Below are positions 10,877 through 22,243 of a stretch of 64,000 nt of DNA, one piece after another. The position numbers and the translations under genes were made by a program. Source of the stretch: Pyropia yezoensis (lineage: Eukaryota > Rhodophyta > Bangiophyceae > Bangiales > Bangiaceae). Position 1 is the stretch's first letter; each line of letters begins with the position of its first letter. The notes under the pieces were generated by a model that did not search any database, was not told where the DNA came from, and was given only the letters and a program-made list of their open reading frames with translations. The stretch is taken from contig CM020618.1 of assembly GCA_009829735.1 (NCBI GenBank), positions 1,982,882 through 2,046,881 of the forward strand, read 5' to 3'.

Positions 10877-11512
10877 GCGCAGTGGGGTCTAAAGAGGGAC
10901 CACCGAATTCTTGCATTCCGGGTGTTTTCCTCTTGCGCAGGATTTTGCAACCGCCTCTCAGTGCTTGAAGAACGTCGATTTTGAGGACTAAATTTGCTTG
11001 ACGCTTCCAGATGCATGTTGCACAAGCCCGCATGGATGGTGCTTGTCTGCGCGGGAAGCGCACGACTCTCAGCTTCCTTGTGGTATCGACAGAACAACTT
11101 GCGAGCTTGTGAAGCGCTCCCTGAAGAGGGAATGGAAAGAGTTACATCTGGGATCTGTTCTGCACAGCAAGCACTGCACCCACAAGCAACGGACGATGCA
11201 GGTCTGTATCCCACTGCAGGGCGCCCCCAGAGCAGGAATAAAATTCTCCCAGCATTCCGTTTGGAACTGCGACCAGTCATATGTTCTCAATCGTGACAGC
11301 GGAGTCATCCGGGCCGTTCAGGAGATTTTTCGCTCGTGCCGAAGAGCACAGCCGACCTGGGTTGTCCTCTTGTTGTGCCCTGCAAGAAGTTGCGCTGCTT
11401 AGCAATCTCAGGAATCTTTCTTGCGCCCGCGATGCAAACTCAGCGTCGCTAAAAGCAAGGTTTCGGGCCAGGACCCCGCTTGCTCGTGGTCCTGGCTTAA
11501 GCCCCACTGCGC
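10877..11512. mobile_element. Terminal-inverted-repeat element, copy A (about 636 bp)
   Basis: The left end GCGCAGTGGGGTCTAAAG followed by GGGACCACC pairs with the right end (reverse complement GCGCAGTGGGGCTTAAG followed by GGACCACG). It shares about 200 bp with the element at 55246-55544 in inverted order: the segment CATTCCGGGTGTTTTCC followed by GTTGCACAAGCCCGCATGG is recognisable in both. It contains no transposase, so it is non-autonomous. I could not fix a target-site duplication because the flanks are C- and G-rich. Confidence 0.65.
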
Positions 11513-11975
11513 CGGTGGGTGGGAGGGGCGGAGGGCACCAAGCGCCTACAGCTGGGCGCGGCCGTCGCGTGCGGCGGTCCTGCAGAGCGGTCGGCAGAGG
11601 CTTAATTTACAGCCAATGAGAGAAATGGTTCTGCTCATGAAATCAGCAATTGCCAGGAGACCTGCACCTTCGGTTCACTCGACGCACGCAAACTGTATGC
11701 TCACGCCCGCGACAAGTCTTCTATTTTGGGGACGCACGATAGAAGCGTTCTTCTTAATTGGGAACCCTCCCGGTGCGTACGGGAGGAATAAAAGAATGGA
11801 CTCTCCGTCGCGGTCTGACTCGCCCTTGTCCTGCCAAGAGCCGCCCGAGCAGACCTTCAAGGCTCAGCTGCCAAAGCGCAGACACGGCTAGCGACCGCCC
11901 TCGACGCCATTCCCTCCTCTACCCCCCGCCCCGAAGAGAGGGGGAACGGTGCCCCTTCCGCCGCCGCATGCCACG
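11513..11975. other. Intergenic, 3' side of the hydrolase gene
   Basis: This stretch has ordinary base composition and lower GC than the coding regions. It is downstream of the leftward hydrolase gene. I see no gene or repeat that I can support. Confidence 0.3.
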
Positions 11976-13085
11976 TCAACGCAGGTGGCGCGTCAGCACC
12001 TTGGCCACCGCGTCCGCATCGGGCCCCGGCAGGAAGAAGCTCGAGTGGGTCACCCGCGGCAGGTCGGCGTAGGTCACCCGCGCTGCCCCCCGCAACAGCC
12101 GCCGCGCAATCACGGCCGAGGCGGCCACGAGCGCCGGCGGCACGATCCCGTCACGCCCCCCCGACACGATCTCCACGGGGTACCCACGGTCGCCGGCGAC
12201 GACCAGGCCGGGCACGCGGTCCAGCCGGCGGGCGTCGGCGACAAAGCCCTGCAGCGCAACCACCGCGTCGAGGCGGGCGCGGGTGTGCAGCGCGACGTGT
12301 GTGGCCATCACCGCACCGAGGCTGTGGCCAGCCAGCACAACGCGCCCAGCCGGTCGACCACGGCGGCCGAGACGGCCGCGGTCGAGCGCCCGGTGCTCGG
12401 CGGCGACAATCGCTTCCACGCGGCGGGCGGAGAAGAAGAGGCCCAGCTGATCTACCTCCTCTGTGGCGGTGAGGACGCGGCGCTCCACGGCGGCAACGTC
12501 GGTCATGTTGCTCTGCGCAATGTCGTAGAGGGTTGTGTTGAGTGTCGGGCTCACGTCGTACCACGCGTACGGGATATGGCTGACAGTGGGCCCGTCCACC
12601 AGCTGCACGGGCACCCGTGGGGCAAAGGGGAGTACCAGCCGAACCGACGACCACGCCTCGGGTGCCAACGTCAACAGCAGCTTGAGCAGGGCGACATATA
12701 CTTGTGGCGCGGCAATGTACCCGTGCAGCAGCACGAACGACGCGGTGGCACGCCGCGGGGGCTCCAGCACAAACCCGCCCAGCGGCGGCGCCGCGTCGCA
12801 CCGCACCGTGTGGGCGGTGCCCGGCAGTCGGCGGCCACACGAGACCGGCGTCGGGGGCGGGCGGTCCTCGGGCGCCACCGCGCCCATCGGATCCGCCACG
12901 ATGATGTCGTTGGCCAGCAGCGCCACCAGCTCTCGGCGGGTCAGGAAGGGGTGGCGGCCGATCGAGGGCGGCGTGTGGGGAGTGTGGGGATACGATACCG
13001 GCTCGGGGGAGACCGCGGCGTGGGACGCCCCACCAACGACGAAGGCCGCCAGGAGGAGGAGCCGCGTCAGCGCGGTGGGCGCCAT
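11976..13085 (-). CDS. Secreted alpha/beta hydrolase (lipase/esterase-like)
   Basis: A 369-residue serine hydrolase. I chose the ATG at 13085 because it gives a signal peptide (MAPTALTRLLLLAAFVVGGA); the frame is also open upstream to an ATG at 13289. Fold landmarks in 369-residue numbering are SFVLLHGYIAAP with the oxyanion region near 116-128, the nucleophile elbow GHSLGA with Ser255, the acid in SGGRDGIVP with Asp312, and His347 in VTHSSFF. Spacing and order fit a phospholipase/carboxylesterase or acyl-protein thioesterase type. N-x-T sites (NTT, NMT) agree with passage through the secretory pathway. The substrate cannot be told. It is a single exon with no frame problem. Confidence 0.8.
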   Translation of the reverse strand: MAPTALTRLLLLAAFVVGGASHAAVSPEPVSYPHTPHTPPSIGRHPFLTRRELVALLANDIIVADPMGAVAPEDRPPPTPVSCGRRLPGTAHTVRCDAAPPLGGFVLEPPRRATASFVLLHGYIAAPQVYVALLKLLLTLAPEAWSSVRLVLPFAPRVPVQLVDGPTVSHIPYAWYDVSPTLNTTLYDIAQSNMTDVAAVERRVLTATEEVDQLGLFFSARRVEAIVAAEHRALDRGRLGRRGRPAGRVVLAGHSLGAVMATHVALHTRARLDAVVALQGFVADARRLDRVPGLVVAGDRGYPVEIVSGGRDGIVPPALVAASAVIARRLLRGAARVTYADLPRVTHSSFFLPGPDADAVAKVLTRHLR

Positions 13086-14463
13086 CGTAGGACCACCGAC
13101 GTGGGGTGCACCACGGCGGTGGCGCGCGAGCCGGATACGAAGGAGAGGTAGGGGCCGGGCGGTGGTGGGAGCTTTGCGTGCTGTGCGTGACCGGCTTGCA
13201 CCTTGCTTGGTGCCCCAGAACTCGACGGCGTTGATGAGCTTGTGACCGCTGGGTCCAGCCCCAGCTCGCCCACGCCCCTCAGGTTGCATGCAGGGGCAGC
13301 ATGGGATGGGGCACGCTCAGCTCGGCAACCAAGCGTGCTGTCCTTGGCCTACAGCGACGCGCTGATGTGCAGGAGAGCTCTGCTGGGGCGGCAACTCTCG
13401 GCCGCGCCGCAGATCATGAGGCACGCAGCCCTCGCACGACAAGAGCGGTATGGAGCCGCGCGCTGGGCCCTCGAGCAGACATCAAGCCTTTGATCGTGGC
13501 CCCTTTGATGTCCACGCTCTGATTGAGCCCGGTGAGGCGAGGCCGCGCACATACTGCATCTATGTCTATCATATATGTATGTGTATGTCACCCGCGTGGC
13601 AATCGGCGGGAGGCTCGCCGTCCGCACAACGTGAATGCCCAGGCCAGCCGGAAGGTTTGGTCTAATCGAAATTCCGACTTGAGTATCCCGACTGACCGAC
13701 AACCTGTTCAGCAACAAGGAGAAGTTTTCTGAAATAGAGCTCAGCAACCAAACGAGCTCTGACCAAATTGCTCCAAAGTACTCTGTCCGTATGCCCGTGG
13801 TCGTGCCATTGACATTGTGTCGCCGTTACTCTTCGCGGCCTTGCGCTCACTTCGTGGAGGCGCCGACGCCACCCAGCTGCCGGGCACCATACTGGTGCGC
13901 TGCCAAGCAGCAGCCGTCTTCCATCGTGCGCTATGTGAGGCTGCTGGCGGTGGGCCGCTGTGCCGGTGGCGACGGGGCCACACCGCACCACGGCGAGCAC
14001 AGTAGCAGGAAGGATAAACCACAAAAACGCACAGGGACACATCGAAAAACGACTGGGGCCACAGGCGGGGCCCCCACCCAGACTGCCACCCCCAAAAGCA
14101 GCCCCCGTGCATCAAAAGAGCCCAGCAGCACTGTCCCATCCTCTCACCCACCTACTCACACACACCCCCAGACCTCCCCACCCACCCACCCACCCACCGC
14201 CACACGACCAAAACTGCCGCAACGAGCGCGGCACGCACACGCACAAAATGAACGAGGACTCGGCCGCGACGTGCGCAGCACTCACTCAAAGTCCGTAAAG
14301 TTACGCAAGCCCAGGAAGCTCGACAAGAAGACCCGGCTGTTCCACCTGTGGAGTGCGACAAGAAAAAAAGACAAGGAGAGGTGCCCAACAGGGCAAGAGG
14401 GTAGTGAGTGAGCGGGGTTACAGCAAAAGGCCACCAACCGCACACCCGTCGGCATATGAAACG
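13086..14463. other. Intergenic with simple repeats
   Basis: About 1.4 kb between two leftward genes. It has a short alternating tract of TATGTATGTGTATG type near 13570 and CCCA tandem copies near 14170-14195. Open frames here look random. The part next to 14463 is the 3' flank of the protease gene. Confidence 0.35.
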
Positions 14464-16322
14464 TCAGTAACGGAAAACAAGGAGGGGGCGGCAAGCAGTC
14501 GCAAGGACAGCAGCACAGGGCAGCAGCCCAAGATGAAAACGACCAAGAAATGAGAACAAATGGACGGCAAAAAAAAGCGGCCTGCCAACGTACATAGCGT
14601 GAATGATGATGGTTACCGCGAGGTTGTTGGACTTGGTGTACAGGATGGCCCAGATGAAGCCGAGCACGGTCAGCGGAAGCACGCCCTGAATGTTCAAGTG
14701 GTGCACCGCAAAGAGCACAGAGCTCACCGGGATAGCAGCCCACATGGGCAGGTAGCATGCCAGGGCGGGCAACAGGAAGCCCCGGTACAGCACCTCCTCA
14801 AACACGGGCGCAGTGATGCACGGCCCGACGCACCCAACGGCCATGGCCATGACGTCTCGGTTTTCTGGGTTGATGAGCTTGGACACTACCGTGTCCTCGT
14901 TAAAGAGCGACGCCGGCAGCAGCCAGTGGTTGAGCACATCCGCGCCGTTGAAGAACATGGCCGACACGTAGTACCCGCCGACCGCCCAAGCCAGCCAGTT
15001 GGTGCGCCACTTCCACGACATCCACGAGCCACGGCGGGGGAAGAACGGGTTGAGCTTGGACCGCAGGATCTTGACGCCTGCAAACACCCAGATCAGGTGG
15101 CCAAGCAGCACCTTCCACGCGCGCGTAGTCGCAATGGTCAGCGGCACGCCCAGCCCAGCCAACAGGAAGAGCACCTGCTCAATGAGGACGGCGCCATAGC
15201 CCGACGCGAGGTACGCCACCACCAGCAGGACGGTGGTGTTGGCAATCTTGCGCTTGTCCGACCGGCTCACCTTCCACGGCGGCGTGTCCGACGACAGCAG
15301 CGGCGGCAGCGCGCGGGGAAGGCGCAAGAGGAACTTGCGGATGATGAGGGTGCCGAGCGCCACCACCGCCCCCGCGGCGGTGTCAAAGCCCACGTTGGAG
15401 AAGAGGCCCTTGCCATTGGGGATGACCGCCGACGGCAGCTTCCAGCCGCCTGTCGAAAAGTAGAGGACGTGAAGGGCGTAGAGCGGGAATGCGATGAGGA
15501 GCTGCAGCCACGGCCGTGCGCGCACGTACACGATGGTGTCGCCCACCCAGGCGGGGGCGGTCGCGGGCAGCCACGTGGGGCGGCCCGCGTCGAGGTTGTC
15601 AAGAATGGCCGTGGTGGGCGACGCCGACCGCTTGGCGGCCGGCGGTGCGAGCGTGTTGGCCAGGCACGCCGACAAGGCAGCGTCCTTACCCATCACCGCC
15701 GACAGCTCCTCAACGAGGATCGTGACAAAGCGGGCGGCGGGCTCGGCGCCTGCCGCAACGGCGCCACCCCCGACCGCCCGCTCCCGCACGTCGGCCAGCA
15801 GCTGCGCCGCGACGCGCGGCTCCACGTCAGCAGCGAGCATGGCGCGGCGGACCTCCTCCAGCGCACCCCCAATCGCCGCCTCGGTGACGACGCCGTCGGT
15901 GGTGCCGCGGAGCTTCCGGACGGTCTGGTCCATCTCCTGCGTCAGCGCCTCAAACGCCATGGACGGAGGAGGGGTGGCGCGAGCGGCGCCGCTGCCAGCG
16001 GCGGCGGCGCCAGCGGCCGGCGGCACCCACCCGGGGGGGGGGGGGGCGGGAAGGGGGGTGGGGGAGGGGACGCGCCCGCCGCCTGCCGCGGTCTTGGCTC
16101 CAACCCCCACCGCGGGGAGAGGGGGAGCGCCGCCGCGGCCGACCGGCCGCGGCGGCCGGTGGCGCCCAGAGGGATGCCGCCCGTCAGCCATACGGGGCGC
16201 CCGCGGGCGACGGTGGCGGTGGCGGTGGAGGGGGCGGGCGCGGAGGCGGCGCAGGTAAGGGCGGCGGCGGCAGCGGGGAAGACGGCGGCGCCCGCCGTCG
16301 AGGGTGTCACGGCAAATGCCAT
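14464..16322 (-). CDS. Plastid CPBP (CAAX-type) membrane protease with SRP54-like N domain
   Basis: An intramembrane metalloprotease-family protein. In the uninterrupted frame from the ATG at 16191 (575 residues), residues 78-168 match the SRP54/Ffh N domain: MAFEALTQEMDQTVRKLRG, EVRRAMLAADVEP, VRERAVG, ILVEELSAVMG. The GTPase domain is absent. The rest is a polytopic CPBP/Abi domain with EEVLYRGF (Glu465, Glu466, Arg470), FAVHH (His497/498) and His531. The likely true N-terminus is the ATG at 16322 (MAFAVTPSTAGAAVFPAAAA), a plastid-leader-like sequence in another frame. It joins through the G/C homopolymer at about 16033-16046, so I suspect an indel in that run. The stop is at 14464. Domain calls are firm; plastid location and exact start are inferred. 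Confidence 0.8.
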
Positions 16323-18551
16323 CGTCGTTGGCGACGCGGCAAAGGCCCCGACGCGGCCGCCACGGCGGCCACCGAGGGGAAGCATCGCAAAGAGAGAGGC
16401 GGGCGGGGGGGCGAAACGGGACAGGTTAAGGGGAAGGGGGGGGGGGGAGCGCGCAACAACAACAGTGGCGGCGTGGGCCGACAGCTCCGGCCGAAAGGGA
16501 AAGGGGTGACCGATGGGGAGGCAGGTGACCGGTGGAGGGGCAGGCGCCGGCGGCTCCGCACGGCCCGACCGCCGGACGTAGCGCCGACGCGTCCGCGACG
16601 GGGAGGGGGTGCGCGGCGTGGACGTGCAATGGGTGCAATGGGGGCGGGAGAGAGGCATCTCCGTCCCGCCACCCCCCCCCCTTGGATTGCGAGCGCGGGG
16701 GCATCGCGGCGCTCCGGAGCTGTGCTTGCTTGGTTGTCCAGATTTGAAAGTCTGATCCGCGCCATCATGAAGAGTGTTCGTCGGTTGGAACTCGAATATG
16801 GGACCGGAATTGTTACTAAATATATTTCAACGCTAATCGGACGCACAGCAAATCGAAAGGTAGACGTGAGCGCTGTGCGGGCAACGGACAAGACTCGGCG
16901 ACGGCGACCGTGCCTACACGCCCCGCCATCATGAGCGTTGTCTTCAACGTCCGCAACACGGCAGGAGCGTCACTGGGCGAGTGCGGCCGCATGGCCGTGG
17001 GGCTACTGTGTCTGTGACCGAGGTGCATCCAGCGTGTCGCTCGAGGTACGTCTGAAGAGATCCTTTGGAGCTGGTCGGACAATGCACCCGCGGGTCGTTT
17101 CCCGACGCGCTTTCGCAGCCGATGGGGTGCGTGGCGATGCGCTGTGCGTTCTTAATCCCCCCTTCCCCCCGCCCCCACCCCCGCCCGGGCTTCTTCCCCC
17201 CACCTCCTTCGTCCAGGGATGAGAACTAGTTTTTTCAAACTTTTGCGTTATCTTGGGTAGAGGCACCCCGGTGCCGTGACCACTCAATCTAACCCAGCTT
17301 TCTGAAGGACGACGAGGCGGGTGCCGGTCCGCTCTCCCCGACGCGCTCGCATGCGGGCGTGTGCTTCGCGTGGCAGCGCACACACGACCGTTGAGGGGTT
17401 CCGTCTGTTGCCACCTCGGGAGACTGACTTGGAACTGATGATGGGCGCCTGGACGGTGGTTGTCTTGTCGGGTTTTGCCATTGGTTTCCGTTCCCTCCCT
17501 GCCCATGTTCGCTGTCTTTTGTCAGTAGTCTCCAGTGTGTGGGAGGATGGATGTGTCGTGGCCCTTGCGTGTGGCCCGTTCAGTCGTCTGTTGTTGTACA
17601 CATCTGGCCCCTATTTCTCTCCGCGCAGCTCAGCCGTGGGCTGAGAGTGGTTCCCACATCCGTTTTCCCCGCGTTCCGCCATATCGAGACAACAGCTGTC
17701 TCACAGCCACCCCAGTCCTCCACCCTTCTGGTGTTGCGCTCTGTGCAGACCGGGTTATCTGAGTTCCTCTCGGCATGCTCCCGGTACGAGTCTTCCTGCG
17801 ACGGCTCAGAATCGCGCGGCTTTGAGCGTATGGCCTACCGCCTGTGACGAACGATGCAGCAGGACGTGGACCGGGGCTTGCTCAGAGGCTGGTGCGGTTT
17901 GGTAGTTGGCCGACGCCCGTTGTCGACCGCCTCGGCAGTCAGTACATGTGCTCGAGCGACACGCAGAGAAAAGCTCGTCGGCGGAGGCCGGGCGGACTCG
18001 CTGACGTGGCCTGGTTGCGTATCAGGCGCGTGAACGAGGCAGCTCATGTGTGCAAGAAGGGTCCTGCGGGGAGGTGAAGGGATGAGAAACCAAGTGCTCG
18101 TGTTCTTGGCTACCCCCGACGCGGAGACGCCCATTCCCCGCCATAAGGTGTTGATGTCGTTGCTTTGGCTGCAGCCGGCAACGGCCGCACCCTCGAGCGG
18201 CGTGCTCTCGAGAGTGAGGGCGTGCACAGTTCCACGGATCAGCGTCCGTGTTTCTGAGACGGGCCGAGACGTCTTGGCGGTTGTAAGGGGGTCGAAGCGC
18301 CACGACTGTACCCACCTGCAACAATAATTGGCGGCTAAATTATCGTCTGTCACAGCACCGACACCGCCGCGCTGGGCGTGCGGCCGTACGATTCCGTACG
18401 GGGCTTCGAAGAGGGGGTCGCCGGGTAGCCGAGGTGGCGTTCCCCCTTCCCCGCCCTAGCTCCCGTTCCGATGCCCATGTGAACGGCCCTTCGGAAGCTA
18501 GTTGAGGAGGAGCGCTCCCTTCCTCCCCCCCCCCCCCCCCCCCCTTCTGCC
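16323..18551. other. Intergenic between divergent genes
   Basis: About 2.2 kb separating the leftward protease from the rightward TMED gene. It has G-runs at 16436-16450 and C-runs at 16668-16680, 17165-17200 and just before 18545. The middle (16750-18480) is less GC-rich and shows only short open frames. No family was recognised on either strand. Confidence 0.35.
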
Positions 18552-19066
18552 ATGGCACTGGCGTCAAGCCGCCACGGCCTCCGCGGCCGGCACACCTGGA
18601 CCCCGCCGGTGGGGCGGCGACGGCTGCATTCCGCGGCAGCTGCGGCGGTGGCGGCTGCGGGCGGGTGGCTGCTCCCCCTCTTCCCCACCGCAGCGGGCCT
18701 GACGTTTGTGCTCCGGTCAGGCGGCCGGCGCTGCTTCACCGACGCCGTCCCCCCCGCCACGCGGGTGTATGGCGAAATATTCGTCACCGCCGCCCACGGC
18801 TCCATGCCCGTCGACGTGGCCGTTGCCGCCGACGGCGGAGCGGGGGCGGTCATGTACAGGCGGGAGAATGTGGACCACGTCAAGTTTGCGTTTACAAGCC
18901 CGGCGGCGGGGGGGCACTGGGGGACTGGGGGGGGGGGGGGGAGGGGGGGCATCTCGCGCCTCCGCGGGTGGTGGATGGGCGGGATGCGACCGCCGCCCGT
19001 GCCGCCCGTGCCGCCCGTGCCGCCCGCGCCGCGGCAGCGGCATTGGGGACAGGCTCGAGCGGCGGC

Positions 19067-19112
<46 letters not shown>

Positions 19113-19732
19113 AAAGGGACAACGTCGGCAACGTCGGTCACCGGCGCTCCCTCCTCCAAGAGGCCCCGGCCGAGGCCCCAGCGGAGGCCCAAGCACAGGC
19201 CGATGGCCACGACCCATGGGCCGACGAATTTTCACTTGAGGACGAGGACTGGGACGTCCCTGACTTTGCCGCTGCGCTCCCTCCCTCTGGCCTCGGCGGC
19301 GGCGGTGGTGGCGGCGGCGGCGGTGGCGGCGGCGAAGGGGAGGACGAAGTCGACGACGCCCTGTGGGCTACGTCCCAGTACGAGGTGTGCGTTTCTCACA
19401 GCGGCGCAGTGCAGAGCGCGACGGGGGTGTCACGGCGAGTGCGGCTGACGCTGTCGTCGGGCTCGTGGGCCCACGACTGGGGAGGCCTGGCGCTGCGGGA
19501 ACACCTGGGCAGCCTGCAGGTGGCGCTCGCCGAGACCTCCGCCGTGCTCGACGGCCTCAATGCCCGGATGGACGAAGTGAAGCGCCGGGAGGAGAGCTTG
19601 GCACGTTTTAACTCGGCCACGGCTGCGAGGGTCGTCCAGGCGGCGGCGGTGAGCGTGGGCGTCCTGCTGGCCGTGTCGGCGGGGCAGGCGTGGACCGTGT
19701 GGCGGCACCTGAAAAAGAAGAAAGTGCTCTAG
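18552..19732 (+). CDS. p24/TMED (EMP24/GOLD) cargo receptor
   Basis: A single-pass membrane protein of COPI/COPII vesicles in the early secretory pathway. From the ATG at 18552: signal-peptide-like LHSAAAAAVAAAGGWLLPLF, then the start of the GOLD domain (LTFVLRSGGRRCFTDAV, RVYGEIFVT, MYRRENVDHVKFAFTSP). The domain resumes in another frame (YEVCVSHSG, RRVRLTLSSG), followed by a coiled coil (LREHLGSLQVALAETSAV to REESLARFNSATAARV), a transmembrane segment (VLLAVSAGQAWTVW) and a tail ending KKVL, a KKxx COPI signal. The usual FF motif is missing. The frame changes once, near the G-run at 18928-18945. About 130 residues of Gly/Ala and acidic sequence sit inside the GOLD domain, where relatives have none. 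A sequence error in the G-run is more likely than an intron. Confidence 0.8.
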
Positions 19733-20160
19733 TGGGGTGGGGGTGGGGGATGGAGGGTGAAGGCAGTTGGGAGGGCATGTGTCGCCTTGTCGTTGCTGTC
19801 GGGCAAGATTCGGCGCTGTTGGGTTGGCCGCTGTGGGAGGAGGGTGGCGGCCGCAGTGATGTCTGCCGATTGTCCGTTGGGAACGCGGCCCCTGCCTTGA
19901 CGCGCTGTGCGCTGCTGCTATTGGGGCACGGATGCGAGGTGAGCACGAACGCGGGGATGCCCGGATGCATCGCTGGGCCAACCCGCGTGGCGTCAAGTGG
20001 GGTCACGCATTCACTCGGAAGTACCTGGAGGCAGAGTCTGGAGGACCCGAGCTGAGGCCAGCAAGACCTCGATGTTTATGGAGGGAAAGAATAGATAGCC
20101 GAACCCAAGTGAGACAAGAGACTCGACGCACTGCAGGCGGAGAGATGGGTGGCTCGGTCG
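19733..20160. other. Intergenic between convergent genes
   Basis: Shared 3' flank of the TMED and phosphatase genes, which converge here. It is GT-rich at the left. I see no gene. Confidence 0.4.
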
Positions 20161-22243
20161 CTACGTTTGCATCGCCGTGGACGCGTCAGAGAAGGGGCCA
20201 GATGGCGTGACGGGCGTGCCCGGGACGAGGGCCTCGGCAGCTCCGGCTTTGCCCTTGATACCCGCCGCTGTCGCGGCCGCCGTCGCATCCGGTTGGCCCG
20301 AGGCAACCGCGGCCATGGCGTCGCCCGCGTCGTCGGCCAGCCCCGCCGTCGCCGCCACGGGCTCGCCAGAGCCGGCTGGCGAGTCCGCATCGATACCGAC
20401 CACACCCTCCCGCCCCTCCTCAACACCAGGTGGCGTGACCGGCGAGTCGGCCCCGCCAGAGACCGCAACCGGCGTAACGCCAGCGATGCCACCGGCAGAC
20501 ACGTCCCCGCCAGGCTGCAACGATCCCCGCCGGCTCCCCTTGGTGGCCTCCATGGCTGCCAGCGGCGGGAGGGTCGGCTTGGTAGACCGTCCCATCACCT
20601 TGTCTCCACCTCCCGCAGCAGTATCCGCAGGCGCCGCGCCCGCCTGCTTTGGCGGTGGCCTAATGACATTTCGCACGTCCGGGACGTCGCGCATTGTCAT
20701 AACCTTGGCGAGCGTCTTGTCCAGCTCCCCATCTGCCTCGTCGTCGATGAAGTCAAGGATGTGCACCGCATTCTCAGGCTGCATGGCGTACGAGATGGGC
20801 GAGTTGTCTACAATGATCACCTGCTTGATGTCCCGTCCAAGGAGAGTCAGGTTTTTGACAAAGACGCCGCCCACCATCACGCAGTGTTCCCGGTAAAGGC
20901 GGCCATGAATCATATCCGCTGGATTGCCACCGTGAATGGCCGCCGCCGACGCAGACAGCTCGTCCAACACGGGGTCAGCGTAGAGAGCCAGGGAGGCCGT
21001 AAACACTACCACCTCAAAGATATCGGCAACGGCGGCGAGGAATTCGTCCACGCGCGGGCGCTTACGCACGTACGCAACGGCGGTCTCGCCGCTGATGGTC
21101 AGCGGCAGTGTAAGGTGCGCGTCGGCCAAGTAGGTAAAGGAAGAGTGCACCAGCGTCTCGTCCAGGTCCAGCACCAGCGTCGGCCGCGACGCCAGGTGGC
21201 TAGCAGCGGGCGGGAGCAGTGGAGAGGCTGGCGTGAAGGTGGGGGGGAGTGCCAGCAGCTGGGCCATCAGTGACGAAGAGTCACTGACCGACAGCGGCGG
21301 CGCAGAGGGAGCAGCCGACGCCACGTCAAGCGGGGGGCGCTTCAAAAGGCGATGGAAGAGGCGGTGGAGCAGAGTCTTTTTCTTCTTCATGCCTGCAGCG
21401 CGCCGGAGCCATGCAGGCCCACGACCGCAGCAAGAGGAAAAGCCGCATGAGGCCGTGCAGTACCAGAGCAAGCAAGACAGTCAGCATATAATCGGACGCA
21501 ACTGCAACGGCAACAGCACAGGTGGGAAACCTCCAAAAACTACATGACGCACACGACGCACACACGCAAAACTGTACAACCGTACCCCCTTCACACGGCA
21601 GCAAGCACGTACCATCATCTTCGCAGTCTTCCTCATCCTCCTCCTCTGCCGCCCCCCCGTCGACCCCAGCTGCCGCCCCCGACGCCGCCCCACCCGCCTT
21701 GGGCGACGCAGAAAATAACCGTACCAGCGCCGACCGGCGGGGTGATCCCGCCGCCCGTGGCGAGTTGACACTCCCGGGACTGCCGCCGCCTGCACCCGTG
21801 GAGCCTCCGCCACCCCCAGCGCCGGCCGATGGTCGAGCCGTCGGCACAACGCTGTGGATGATACCCGATATTGGGGGCGTCGCCGGTGCCGCCGCAGCAG
21901 CAGCCACCGGCGCCCCCACCTGCGCCCCTGGCGACGCTGGCGCCGGCGGCTGCGTCGTAGCAGCAGCCGAGCCGCCCGCTGGGGCACCATTGGCGCCCAA
22001 CGGCGAGCCACCGCTGTCCGCGGCGGCCGGTCGGGGCGCGGGCGAGCCCGCGACGGGGGAGTCACTCAGCCCATCCCCCCCGAGCACCGACGTTGGGGTC
22101 GTCAGAGGCACAGCAGACAGGCCTTTTCCGGGCGGCTGCCCGGCCTGCGGCGCCGCCGCGGCGGCGGGGGCGGCGGCGGCGCTCCCATTCAAAAGCGCAG
22201 CGTCCAGCGGCGGCACCAAGGGCGTCGCCGTCGTGCCAGTCAT
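20161..22243 (-). CDS. FCP1/SCP-like (NLI-interacting factor) protein phosphatase
   Basis: A HAD-superfamily Ser/Thr phosphatase of the type that acts on the RNA polymerase II tail and other phosphoproteins. Two exons: 22243-21613 and 21392-20161. The intron (21393-21612, 220 nt) begins GTACGT and ends CTGCAG, and phase-1 joining gives an intact 620-residue frame. The signature DLDETLVHSS holds the nucleophile Asp286 and Asp288, followed by YVRKRPRVDEFL, VVFTAS and IVDNSP. A Lys-rich start of exon 2 (MKKKKTLLHRLF) precedes it. About 210 low-complexity residues lead the domain and about 150 follow it, ending SDASTAMQT. An alternative start further upstream has only GTG, so I used the ATG at 22243. 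The substrate is unknown. Confidence 0.8.
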
